NCBI RefSeq assembly: GCF_004363695.1
Contig: NZ_SNZC01000001.1
Coordinates: forward strand, 556,431 to 620,430
Direction: 5' to 3'
Source: Flavobacterium cheniae
GTDB lineage: Bacteria > Bacteroidota > Bacteroidia > Flavobacteriales > Flavobacteriaceae
Length of the DNA stretch: 64,000 bases
Positions within the stretch are counted from its first letter, which is position 1. Every line of letters begins with the position of its first letter. The translations under genes and the position numbers were made by a program. This document shows positions 17,608-25,222 of the stretch, in pieces. The notes under the pieces are model-generated. The model saw nothing but the letters and a program-made list of their open reading frames with translations. It ran no database searches and was not told the origin of the DNA.

Positions 17608-18771
17608 ATGAAAACTAAATTGATACATCTGAGCTTACTGGCTTCATTGACGATAGGTTCACTTTTTGCTCAAGAAAAAACTACGGTTACAGCAAAAAAT
17701 TCGGATATCAGCGACAACTTAGATTTAAGAGCGGTTGCAACGGTTTTTGGAGACGCTTCTAATTTAGAAGACTTTGAAAGACGTTTAAATGATCCTAAAA
17801 CACAAATTTCAAACTTAGATTTGAATAACGATAACTATGTCGATTATTTAAGAGTTATTGAAACAGTTGAAGGCAATGTACATTTAGTAGTAGTTCAAGC
17901 GGTTTTAGAAAAAGATGTTTTTCAAGATGTAGCTACTATTGAAGTTGAACGCGATAGTAATAACCGAGTTCAAGTTCAGGTTGTTGGTGATGTTTACATG
18001 TATGGAACAAATTATATCTACGAACCCGTTTATGTACACACTCCTATAATTTATAATACATTTTGGGTAGGAAACTATCGTCCGTATTATTCATCTTGGT
18101 ATTGGGGTTATTATCCTAGTTATTATAGCTACTGGAATCCGTTCCCAATTTTTAGATACAGAAATCACATTCATGTTCATATCAATTTTGGTCACAGTTA
18201 TCATTATGTTTCACACAGAAGATGTGCTTCGGTTTATAACAATTATTATGGAAGAAGAGGAAATGGTTACGAAAGAATGCATCCAAATCGTTCATTCGCA
18301 CATAGAAATTCAGGATATTCAAACCGACATGAATTAGATTCAAGAAGAAATATCAACACGCCACGAAATAGAAGTGAAATGACTTCAAACTCACCAAGAG
18401 GAAATCGTGAAACAAGAGAATTTAACGGAACTACGCCAAGAACTAGAACAGAAACAAGTACTCCAAGAAATAACGGAACAAGAGGAAATTCTGGCACACG
18501 AGTAACAACTGAAAACAGAGGAAATTCGCCTAGAGTTACTACTGAAAACAGAGATAGAAATCAAGGTATAAGATCAAATGGTGGCAGAGAATATTCAGAA
18601 AATAGAAGCAATACTCCAAGAGAAAGAGGTACTGTAACTAGTAGTGGCAACAGAGGAAATTCTGAAACAAGAGGAAGTTCTTCAAGAGGAAACTCTCAAT
18701 CTAGAAGTAGCGCTCCTCGAGGCGATTCAAACTCTAGAGAGTCAGGTTCAAGAGCTGGTGGAAGAGGATAA
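17608..18771 (+). CDS. Secreted protein with basic low-complexity Arg/Ser/Asn/Gly tail
   Basis: 387 residues. A signal peptide (to about residue 21) is followed by a folded domain (about 30-150) with D-L-N-N-D-N-Y-V-D, which resembles a calcium-binding EF-hand/dockerin loop, and a strand-rich stretch (V-H-L-V-V-V-Q-A-V, V-Q-V-Q-V-V-G-D-V-Y). Next is an aromatic patch packed with Tyr and Trp (about 155-185), a His/Tyr segment, and a long disordered tail of R-G-N-S/R-N-S-G type repeats to the C-terminus. It may bind polyanions or matrix through the basic tail, but this is inference. No family recognised. A sigma-54-like promoter lies upstream and a terminator downstream. Confidence 0.75.
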   Translation: MKTKLIHLSLLASLTIGSLFAQEKTTVTAKNSDISDNLDLRAVATVFGDASNLEDFERRLNDPKTQISNLDLNNDNYVDYLRVIETVEGNVHLVVVQAVLEKDVFQDVATIEVERDSNNRVQVQVVGDVYMYGTNYIYEPVYVHTPIIYNTFWVGNYRPYYSSWYWGYYPSYYSYWNPFPIFRYRNHIHVHINFGHSYHYVSHRRCASVYNNYYGRRGNGYERMHPNRSFAHRNSGYSNRHELDSRRNINTPRNRSEMTSNSPRGNRETREFNGTTPRTRTETSTPRNNGTRGNSGTRVTTENRGNSPRVTTENRDRNQGIRSNGGREYSENRSNTPRERGTVTSSGNRGNSETRGSSSRGNSQSRSSAPRGDSNSRESGSRAGGRG

Positions 18772-18776
18772 ATATT

Positions 18777-18806
18777 AAAGCTGTCAAATTTGACAGCTTT
18801 TTTTAT
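18777..18806 (+). terminator. Terminator after the low-complexity protein gene
   Basis: A perfect 24-bp palindrome with half-site AAAGCTGTCAAA followed by a T run, starting 5 bp after the stop codon. Confidence 0.8.
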
Positions 18807-18844
18807 TTTTATTCGTATCTTTGCAGGCTGATTTAAAATAAATA

Positions 18845-20062
18845 ATGAGATTACACAGAAATTTAGTATTCACTACGATAGATTCGCTTATGGCGATTTT
18901 TAATGAAGGTGAATATGCCGATAAAGTTGTTGCTAGAGCTTTAAAAAAAGACAAGCGTTGGGGAAGTCATGATAGAAAATTCGTAGCCGAAACAATTTAT
19001 GAAATTGTAAGATGGAAACGTTTATACGTAGAAATAGCAGAGGTTAAAGAACCTTTTGATAGAGATAATATTTGGAGAATATTTGCAGTTTGGGCTGTAT
19101 TAAGAGGTTATACCCTACCCGATTGGAAATATTTTGAAGAAACTCCTGTTAGAAGAATTAAAGGAAAATTTGACGAATTAACAAAAACCAGAAAATTCAA
19201 AGAATCTATTCCAGATTGGATGGATGAATTGGGTGTTAAGGAATTAGGCGAAGAAATTTGGACAAAAGAACTAGCAGCTCAAAACGAGCAAGCTAAAGTA
19301 ATCTTAAGAGTAAATCGTCTTAAAACGACAAAAGAAAAATTAAGAGCTATCTTAATGGATTTGAATATTGAAACCGAGTTTCATAAAGATTATCCAGATG
19401 CTTTAATTTTAACGGAAAGAGCAAATGTATTTTTAACAGACGCTTTTAAAGACGGATTGTTTGAAGTGCAAGATGCTTCTTCTCAATTAGTGGCTTATTT
19501 CTTGGATGTAAAACCAGGAATGCGAGTTGTAGATACTTGTGCTGGTGCTGGCGGAAAAACCTTGCATTTGGCTTCTTTAATGGAAAATAAAGGACAATTA
19601 ATTGCTATGGATTTATACGAAAGTAAATTAAAGCAATTAAAAATTAGAGCTAAACGTAATGGCGCTTTCAATATTGAACCTAGAGTAATTGAAAGTACTA
19701 AAACAATAAAAAAATTACATGAAAAAGCAGATAGAGTTTTAATAGATGCGCCATGTAGTGGATTAGGTGTTTTAAAAAGAAACCCTGATAGCAAGTGGAA
19801 ATTACAACCCGAATTTATTGAGAACATCAAAAAAATTCAGGCTGAAGTATTAGAAAATTATTCAAAAATTGTAAAACCAGGCGGAAAGTTAGTGTATGCT
19901 ACATGTTCGGTTTTACCATCTGAAAATCAAGAACAAATTAAGCATTTCTTAAGCACCGAAATTGGAAAAGAGTTTACTTTTGTTAAAGACCAAAAAGTCT
20001 TAGCAAGCGAAAGCGGTTTCGACGGATTTTACATGGCATTATTAGAAAGAAAAAACAAATAG
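18845..20062 (+). CDS. RsmB/NOP family rRNA (cytosine-C5) methyltransferase
   Basis: 405 residues. The N-terminal third is an RNA-binding NusB-like/ferredoxin-like region; the catalytic SAM domain has D-T-C-A-G-A-G-G-K-T (SAM-binding motif I, about residue 233), D-A-P-C-S-G-L-G-V-L (motif IV, with the P-C-S cysteine) and A-T-C-S-V-L-P-S-E-N-Q (motif VI, with the T-C-S catalytic cysteine). These two cysteines define the RsmB/Nop2 type m5C RNA methyltransferases. The likely target is 16S rRNA, but RsmB and RsmF specificity cannot be separated by eye. The endonuclease gene follows 3 bp after its stop codon. Confidence 0.93.
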   Translation: MRLHRNLVFTTIDSLMAIFNEGEYADKVVARALKKDKRWGSHDRKFVAETIYEIVRWKRLYVEIAEVKEPFDRDNIWRIFAVWAVLRGYTLPDWKYFEETPVRRIKGKFDELTKTRKFKESIPDWMDELGVKELGEEIWTKELAAQNEQAKVILRVNRLKTTKEKLRAILMDLNIETEFHKDYPDALILTERANVFLTDAFKDGLFEVQDASSQLVAYFLDVKPGMRVVDTCAGAGGKTLHLASLMENKGQLIAMDLYESKLKQLKIRAKRNGAFNIEPRVIESTKTIKKLHEKADRVLIDAPCSGLGVLKRNPDSKWKLQPEFIENIKKIQAEVLENYSKIVKPGGKLVYATCSVLPSENQEQIKHFLSTEIGKEFTFVKDQKVLASESGFDGFYMALLERKNK

Positions 20063-20065
20063 TTT

Positions 20066-21202
20066 ATGAAAAAGAACTTTACTTTATTAGCGTTTTTATT
20101 GTGTTCAGTTATAGGATTGGCACAAATTCCTGCAGGTTATTATAGTACTGCAACAGGAAGTGGTTACACTTTAAAAACTCAGTTGAGTACAATAATTTCA
20201 ACAGGTCATACTGATCAAGGTTATGGTGCACTGTGGACATTATTTACACAATCTGCATTTAGAGATAATTACTATGAAAACAATGGTAGTTTATTAGATA
20301 TGTATTCAGAAAATCCAACAGGAGCAGATGCTTACGAATACACTTCAACTTCTCAACAATGTGGTAGCTATTCTGGAGAAGGTAATTGTTATAACAGAGA
20401 GCACTTGATACCACAATCGTATTTTGATCATTTTGATATTAATCCAATGAAGAATGATCCCTTTCACGTTGTCCCTTCAGATGGATCAGTGAATGGAGCA
20501 CGTAACAACTTGCCTTTTGGAGTTGTTAATTCTGCTAATTATATTTCTCAAAATGGATCAAAAAGAGGAAGCAATTTAATTAATGTTTTTTCAAGTTATA
20601 ATGGAACTGTTTTTGAGCCTTTAAACGAGTTCAAGGGAGATATTGCAAGATGTTTTTTTTATTATGCAACTAGATATGAAAATTTAATGGATGATTTTTA
20701 TACAGGCGCAAATGCAGGTACTTGTGAAGCAAAAAACATGTTTGATGGTTCTACAAATAAAGTTTTTTCTGATGCATTTATATTATTATTAATTAAATGG
20801 CACAAAGAAGATCCAGTTTCTGCTAAAGAAATTGCACAAAACAATGCGATTTATACTTTTCAAGGAAATAGAAACCCTTTTATTGACAATCCTAGTTATG
20901 TTTGTAACATTTGGATAACTCAATGTAATACTGTTGACACTCTTTCTTCTGATAGCTTTACATTTGAAAACGGAATCTCAATTTATCCGAATCCAGCTGT
21001 TAATAATGAAGTAACAATTTCATCTGAAACGGAATTAAAATCGATTGTTTTATACAACATCAACGGACAAATTATTCAAGAAATTAAAAACCCTACGAGA
21101 GTTGATAATTCTTACAAAGTAAATAATTTATCAAGTGGGTTTTATTTAGTTCAAATGGCTTCTGAAAATGCAATCGCAATTAAGAAACTTATTGTAAACT
21201 AA
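20066..21202 (+). CDS. Secreted endonuclease I with T9SS type A sorting domain
   Basis: 378 residues. Signal peptide (to about residue 19), then an endonuclease I domain (EndA/NucM-like beta-beta-alpha-metal nuclease) with N-R-E-H-L-I-P-Q-S-Y-F (catalytic His), N-D-P-F-H-V-V-P-S-D and V-N-G-A-R-N-N-L-P-F-G. The last 75 residues form a type A T9SS sorting domain (I-S-I-Y-P-N-P-A-V-N, V-L-Y-N-I-N-G-Q, L-S-S-G-F-Y-L-V-Q). It should be secreted by the type IX system and degrade extracellular DNA or RNA, for nutrition or matrix turnover. Only 3 bp separate it from the methyltransferase gene, so the two are probably co-transcribed despite unrelated roles. Confidence 0.93.
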   Translation: MKKNFTLLAFLLCSVIGLAQIPAGYYSTATGSGYTLKTQLSTIISTGHTDQGYGALWTLFTQSAFRDNYYENNGSLLDMYSENPTGADAYEYTSTSQQCGSYSGEGNCYNREHLIPQSYFDHFDINPMKNDPFHVVPSDGSVNGARNNLPFGVVNSANYISQNGSKRGSNLINVFSSYNGTVFEPLNEFKGDIARCFFYYATRYENLMDDFYTGANAGTCEAKNMFDGSTNKVFSDAFILLLIKWHKEDPVSAKEIAQNNAIYTFQGNRNPFIDNPSYVCNIWITQCNTVDTLSSDSFTFENGISIYPNPAVNNEVTISSETELKSIVLYNINGQIIQEIKNPTRVDNSYKVNNLSSGFYLVQMASENAIAIKKLIVN

Positions 21203-21225
21203 GATTCAAAATATATAATAAATAG

Positions 21226-21254
21226 AAAAGTCTCATCAGTTGATGGGACTTTTT
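21226..21254 (+). terminator. Terminator of the endonuclease gene
   Basis: 13-bp stem with one G-T pair (AAAAGTCTCATCA against TGATGGGACTTTT), GT loop and T run. Confidence 0.8.
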
Positions 21255-21263
21255 TATACAATA

Positions 21264-21299
21264 AAAAGAGTGCTAAAGTACAAACCTTAACACTCTTTT
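21264..21299 (-). terminator. Terminator of the cco accessory gene cluster
   Basis: Stem AAAAGAGTG with CACTCTTTT plus a weaker inner stem, 20 bp past the end of the SafE-like gene on the minus strand. Confidence 0.65.
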
Positions 21300-21319
21300 C
21301 CCCTATTAACAAAAAATAT

Positions 21320-22024
21320 TTAATGACAATTGGCTTCGGGCTGCACAAATAAACTCATATTACTTGGCGATAAATATGGGATATCTAACCCTAAACCTCT
21401 TATGATAAATAACATTCCAATAATAACCGCTACTAACGGTATTGCTTTTTGAATAGTTCCTCTAAATGAAAATGAAATCAATCCAGAAGCATAAACTACT
21501 GCTACCATCATAGGAATTGTTCCTAGTCCAAAAAGTAACATATACCCTATTCCTAAAGTTACATTTTGCATAGCAATTGCACCAAACAGCGCTACATAGA
21601 CCATTCCACAAGGTAAAAAACCATTTAATAATCCAATAGTAAATAACGATTTATAGCTTTTGTTTTTAAATTGTTGGCCTAAACTCGATTTTACTTTTGT
21701 AATAACTCTATAAACTGGTTTTGAAAAATTGTATTTAGCAAATACTTTCTCAGGAATTACCGCTACCATAATCATTAAAACCCCAACGATTATTGATAAT
21801 TGCTGTTGCATTCCTGCTAAATAAAAGCTTCTTCCTAATAAACCAAAAATAAGACCTAAAATTCCGTAAGCTGATAATTTTCCAATATGATAAGTGATAA
21901 TTTGTGTTATTTTTTTGGCTTCATTATTTCTATCAACGGGTAACATCATAGCTATTGGACCACACATTCCTATGCAGTGAAAACTACTAATTAACCCAAA
22001 TATGAAAGCCGAATATAACATCAA
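21320..22024 (-). CDS. Sulfite exporter TauE/SafE family membrane protein (cbb3 locus)
   Basis: 234 residues with about six hydrophobic helices. The N-terminus has F-H-C-I-G-M-C-G-P-I-A-M, a Cys-containing motif typical of the SafE/UreH-like proteins found beside cbb3 oxidase genes, where a role in metal (copper) supply for the oxidase has been proposed. A second motif, N-G-F-L-P-C-G-M-V-Y, lies at about residue 135. It is the last gene of the accessory cluster, 40 bp after the FixH-like gene. The transported substrate is not certain. Confidence 0.85.
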   Translation of the reverse strand: MMLYSAFIFGLISSFHCIGMCGPIAMMLPVDRNNEAKKITQIITYHIGKLSAYGILGLIFGLLGRSFYLAGMQQQLSIIVGVLMIMVAVIPEKVFAKYNFSKPVYRVITKVKSSLGQQFKNKSYKSLFTIGLLNGFLPCGMVYVALFGAIAMQNVTLGIGYMLLFGLGTIPMMVAVVYASGLISFSFRGTIQKAIPLVAVIIGMLFIIRGLGLDIPYLSPSNMSLFVQPEANCH

Positions 22025-22064
22025 TTACAAATTCAATTACAAATTCAAAAATCAACAATGCAAT

Positions 22065-22514
22065 TTAATCAATTCTAAACGAATTTTTATTCAAATATTT
22101 TACACCATCGTATTCCCAATCGATAGAAATGTCCCAAAGACCGCCAGCCAAATTACTTTTAGGTATGAGCAAATGTGGACTAGATAAAGAAATCGGAATT
22201 TCAAAATCTAATTTCTGACTTGACGGTCTATAAAAGGACACTTTTCCATTTATTTTTGAATAATCAAAATCTGCCGGAAACTGAATTTTAACGCCTTCCG
22301 CAGTATTTTCGATAGTAACTTTATTTGTTAATGCATTTGCATTTTCTTGTTTTTCAATATCTCCTTGAACTAAGGCTTCTTTTTTATAATAATCTTCTAC
22401 CACAAGTTCATGATCATATTTATCATTGGATTGTACTTTGTACACATACGACAAAATAAATGTCATAAAAAGTGCAAAAGCAATAACGATTCCTGTTCCC
22501 CAATTAAATTTCAT
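22065..22514 (-). CDS. FixH/CcoH family cbb3 oxidase assembly protein
   Basis: 149 residues: one N-terminal transmembrane helix (about 6-26, G-I-V-I-A-F-A-L-F-M-T-F-I-L) and a periplasmic beta-sandwich domain ending in W-D-I-S-I-D-W-E-Y-D-G-V-K-Y. This layout and its position directly after ccoG match FixH/CcoH, which is needed for cbb3 oxidase assembly or stability. Only 12 bp separate it from ccoG. Confidence 0.87.
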   Translation of the reverse strand: MKFNWGTGIVIAFALFMTFILSYVYKVQSNDKYDHELVVEDYYKKEALVQGDIEKQENANALTNKVTIENTAEGVKIQFPADFDYSKINGKVSFYRPSSQKLDFEIPISLSSPHLLIPKSNLAGGLWDISIDWEYDGVKYLNKNSFRID

Positions 22515-22526
22515 ACTATTATTTTT

Positions 22527-23945
22527 TTAATTAAAATTTCTCGGTCCTTGGAAATTGGTTGATGTTTCTTCAATCAATTTATCTCCATTATATAATTCTA
22601 ATTTTAAGTGTACTTTTTCGTCTTTTAGTAAGTTTTCTGGAATATCAATATATAATGTTCCACTTGCTAAACCTTGTTTTGGCACTTTAATTACTGGACT
22701 TCCAATTAATTTTATTTCTCCTTTATAATTTACAATCTTAACGGTTACATTATCAAAAGATTGTTCTGTTTTATTGACAACTTTATAGGTGTAGAAATTT
22801 CGGATTTTTTCTCCATTGTGTTGGAATAATTGTCCCGACATAGGTAAGAAATTAGCTTCTACATCATTTCGTAAGAATAGCATTCCTATTAAAACTCCAA
22901 TTAATAAAGTTAAAACTCCAATATAACCTTTCATTCGAGTCGTTAATTTGAACTTCTCTTTCTTCACAATTTCATCTTCACTTGCATAGCGAATTAATCC
23001 TTTTGGCAATCCTACTTTATCCATGATGATGTCACATTCATCAATACAAGCCGTACAATTGATACACTCTAATTGCGTTCCGTTTCTAATATCGATTCCT
23101 GTTGGACAAACTACTACACATTGGTTACAATCAATACAATCACCATAACCTGCTGCGGTTCTATCTTCACCGTTTCTCCATTTTTTTCTTCCGTTTGTAC
23201 TTTCTCCCCTAACGTGATCGTAGGCAACATTTATGGATTTGTTATCCAATAAAACACCTTGCATTCTTCCGTAAGGACAAGCAATAATACAAACTTGTTC
23301 TCTAAACCAAGCGAATACAAAATAGAAAACTCCAGTAAAAATTAATAATGCAATAAGTGTACTTAAATTATTTGCTGGACCTTCGGTAACCATTTTGATT
23401 AACTCGTCGCTGCTAATTAAATACGCTAAGAAAACATTGGCAATGAAGAATGAAAAAATAAAAAAGATAATCCATTTTGTAACTCTTTTTCTTATTTTTT
23501 CAGCATCCCACTTTTGTTTTGATAATCGTATTTGTGCACCTCTATCGCCATCAATCCAATACTCGATACGTCTGAAAACCATTTCCATAAAAATAGTTTG
23601 CGGACAAAACCAACCACAAAAAATACGTCCGAAAGCCACGGTAAATAAGGTTAACCCTACTACTCCAACAATCATTGAAATTACAAACAAATGAAAGTCT
23701 TGAGGCCAAAATGCAAATCCGAAAATACTAAAACGTCTTTCTAATACATTGAACATTAAAAATTGATTCCCATTAACTTTTATAAATGGTGACGCAATTA
23801 AAAACACCAAAAGAAAATAACTTAATAGTTTTCTTTTTTCATAAAATGGTCCAGAAGGCTTTTTAGGATGGATAAAATTTCTTTTGCCTTCGGCATTAAT
23901 GGTAGATATGGTATCTCTAAAACTTTCGTCTGGTAAATTTGACAT
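22527..23945 (-). CDS. ccoG: Cytochrome c oxidase accessory protein CcoG
   Basis: 472 residues, a membrane-bound polyferredoxin. Transmembrane helices lie at about 38-56, 86-108, 155-175 and 190-212, with another at about 340-358. Two [4Fe-4S] motifs stand close together, C-I-D-C-N-Q-C-V-V-V-C-P and C-I-N-C-T-A-C-I-D-E-C, and a further W-F-C-P-Q-T motif is near residue 110. The C-terminal domain is an Ig-like fold. CcoG (RdxA/FixG) reduces copper during assembly of the cbb3 CuB centre. It is separated from ccoP by a terminator-like hairpin, so its expression may be lower or independent. Confidence 0.96.
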   Translation of the reverse strand: MSNLPDESFRDTISTINAEGKRNFIHPKKPSGPFYEKRKLLSYFLLVFLIASPFIKVNGNQFLMFNVLERRFSIFGFAFWPQDFHLFVISMIVGVVGLTLFTVAFGRIFCGWFCPQTIFMEMVFRRIEYWIDGDRGAQIRLSKQKWDAEKIRKRVTKWIIFFIFSFFIANVFLAYLISSDELIKMVTEGPANNLSTLIALLIFTGVFYFVFAWFREQVCIIACPYGRMQGVLLDNKSINVAYDHVRGESTNGRKKWRNGEDRTAAGYGDCIDCNQCVVVCPTGIDIRNGTQLECINCTACIDECDIIMDKVGLPKGLIRYASEDEIVKKEKFKLTTRMKGYIGVLTLLIGVLIGMLFLRNDVEANFLPMSGQLFQHNGEKIRNFYTYKVVNKTEQSFDNVTVKIVNYKGEIKLIGSPVIKVPKQGLASGTLYIDIPENLLKDEKVHLKLELYNGDKLIEETSTNFQGPRNFN

Positions 23946-23965
23946 AATACTTTTATTTTTAGTTT

Positions 23966-24000
23966 AAAAAAGGTTTTGAGAAATTCCCAAAACCTTTTTT
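23966..24000 (-). terminator. Terminator or attenuator between ccoP and ccoG
   Basis: Perfect 13-bp stem (AAAAAAGGTTTTG with its complement) and T run on the minus strand, between the ccoP stop codon and the ccoG start 21 bp downstream. Too little space remains for a normal full promoter after it, so partial read-through is likely. Confidence 0.75.
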
Positions 24001-24010
24001 TACTAGCTTA

Positions 24011-24955
24011 TTATTTTTTTGCAGGTTCTGCAACTTTTGTTGAATCTACAACAGCTTCCGCTGCTGGTTTAGCTTCTGCAGTTTCTTTCCAAACTTCTCC
24101 TTCTGCTGCTTTTGCACCAGCAGGTTTAGTTCCTTGTAATGTTAAAATATAACTTGATACACTTTGAATATCTGTAGAAGATAAATTTCCTTTCCAAGCT
24201 ACCATTGAAGGGTTGTTTTTACTTCCTTCAGAAATTAACTTGAAGATATTTTTAATTCCTCCACCATTAATCCAATGCTCATCTGTTAAGTTTGGTCCCA
24301 CTAAACCTCCACCATCTGCTTTGTGACAAGCAGCACAAGCGTTTGTGAAAATTTCTTTTCCTTTAGCTAAGCTGGTGGCATCAGTTACAGCAACAACGGT
24401 TTCGTAACTTACTTCATCTGCAGCGCTTTTTGGTAGTTTAGATTTCTCTAATTCTGCTAACGCTACTTCATTTTTAAATTCTTGTTCTTGATCGTATTCG
24501 TTCATCACGTGGAAACGAACCATATAAACCAATGCAAAAATAATTGTACCATAGAATAAATATACCCACCATGGTGGTAACACATTGTCTAACTCTTTGA
24601 TACCATCGTAATCATGATCTAACATAATGTCTTCCTCTCTTTCCATTTCTTTAGAACGAGTCAATTTGCTTACTATGTTTTGATACCATTTACTTTCTGT
24701 AAAAGAAACTGATTGAGCATTTGCTAATTGTTGCTTTTGTTCGTCTGTTAGTAAATGATAGGTAACTTTATCAACAGCATCGATTACGATTTCGATTGCT
24801 ATTAACAAAAATAGGAATACGCCTAAAAACAAAGCTACCATAGGAAACTTTATGAATGCTGGCCTGTCTCCTGAATCGATAAAATATTCCAATGCTGCAA
24901 AAACGAATGCAAACAGTAATGGAACTCTTACGTATGATGGAATTAATTTTTTCAT
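24011..24955 (-). CDS. ccoP: cbb3-type cytochrome c oxidase subunit III (CcoP), mono-haem form
   Basis: 314 residues from the start at 24955; an in-frame extension to 25012 would cross a hairpin and adds no conserved sequence. There are hydrophobic helices at about 8-28, 32-55 and, after a linker, the CcoP N-terminal domain helix P-P-W-W-V-Y-L-F-Y-G-T-I-I-F-A (about 130-150). One cytochrome c domain follows with haem-binding C-A-A-C-H (about residue 210) and an M-V-A-W-K-G Met ligand region. Canonical proteobacterial CcoP has two haem c sites; only one CxxCH is present here. The Ala/Lys-rich tail is low complexity. It transfers electrons to the CcoNO core. Confidence 0.95.
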   Translation of the reverse strand: MKKLIPSYVRVPLLFAFVFAALEYFIDSGDRPAFIKFPMVALFLGVFLFLLIAIEIVIDAVDKVTYHLLTDEQKQQLANAQSVSFTESKWYQNIVSKLTRSKEMEREEDIMLDHDYDGIKELDNVLPPWWVYLFYGTIIFALVYMVRFHVMNEYDQEQEFKNEVALAELEKSKLPKSAADEVSYETVVAVTDATSLAKGKEIFTNACAACHKADGGGLVGPNLTDEHWINGGGIKNIFKLISEGSKNNPSMVAWKGNLSSTDIQSVSSYILTLQGTKPAGAKAAEGEVWKETAEAKPAAEAVVDSTKVAEPAKK

Positions 24956-24987
24956 ATTAAGAAAGTTTAAATTTTTAAAAGAATCTG

Positions 24988-25019
24988 AACAACTATGAAT
25001 ATAAAGCTTCATAGTTGTT
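24988..25019 (-). repeat. 12-bp perfect inverted repeat in the ccoQ-ccoP gap
   Basis: Arms AACAACTATGAA and TTCATAGTTGTT surround an 8-base loop. No T run follows in the transcribed direction, so it looks more like an mRNA processing or stabilising hairpin than a terminator. It sits between ccoQ and ccoP. Confidence 0.7.
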
Positions 25020-25046
25020 GCAGCTTCTGATTAACTATAATTATGA

Positions 25047-25217
25047 CTATTCGTCGTTTAATGGCATTTCGCTAATTTCTTTGATTTTTTCTTTACTGTA
25101 TGTAAATGCCCAAACGGTGAACAATACAAACGCTGTAAAAAATATTGTCAATGAAATGATTGGATAAATTTCTACTCCCGTTATGGTTTCTAAATTATGT
25201 TTGATAAACTTTAGCAT
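25047..25217 (-). CDS. ccoQ: Small cbb3 oxidase subunit CcoQ
   Basis: 56 residues: M-L-K-F-I-K-H-N-L-E-T-I-T-G-V-E-I-Y-P, then one transmembrane helix (about 18-40, I-I-S-L-T-I-F-F-T-A-F-V-L-F-T-V-W), then a charged tail ending L-N-D-E. Size, single helix and position between ccoNO and ccoP match CcoQ, which stabilises the assembled oxidase. It starts 5 bp after the ccoNO stop codon. Easy to miss because of its length. Confidence 0.85.
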   Translation of the reverse strand: MLKFIKHNLETITGVEIYPIISLTIFFTAFVLFTVWAFTYSKEKIKEISEMPLNDE

Positions 25218-25222
25218 AACTA

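Noticed and set aside
24956-25012. 19-residue N-terminal extension of CcoP
   Set aside because: It would translate through the perfect hairpin and is not membrane-protein like; the start at 24955 directly precedes the first helix.
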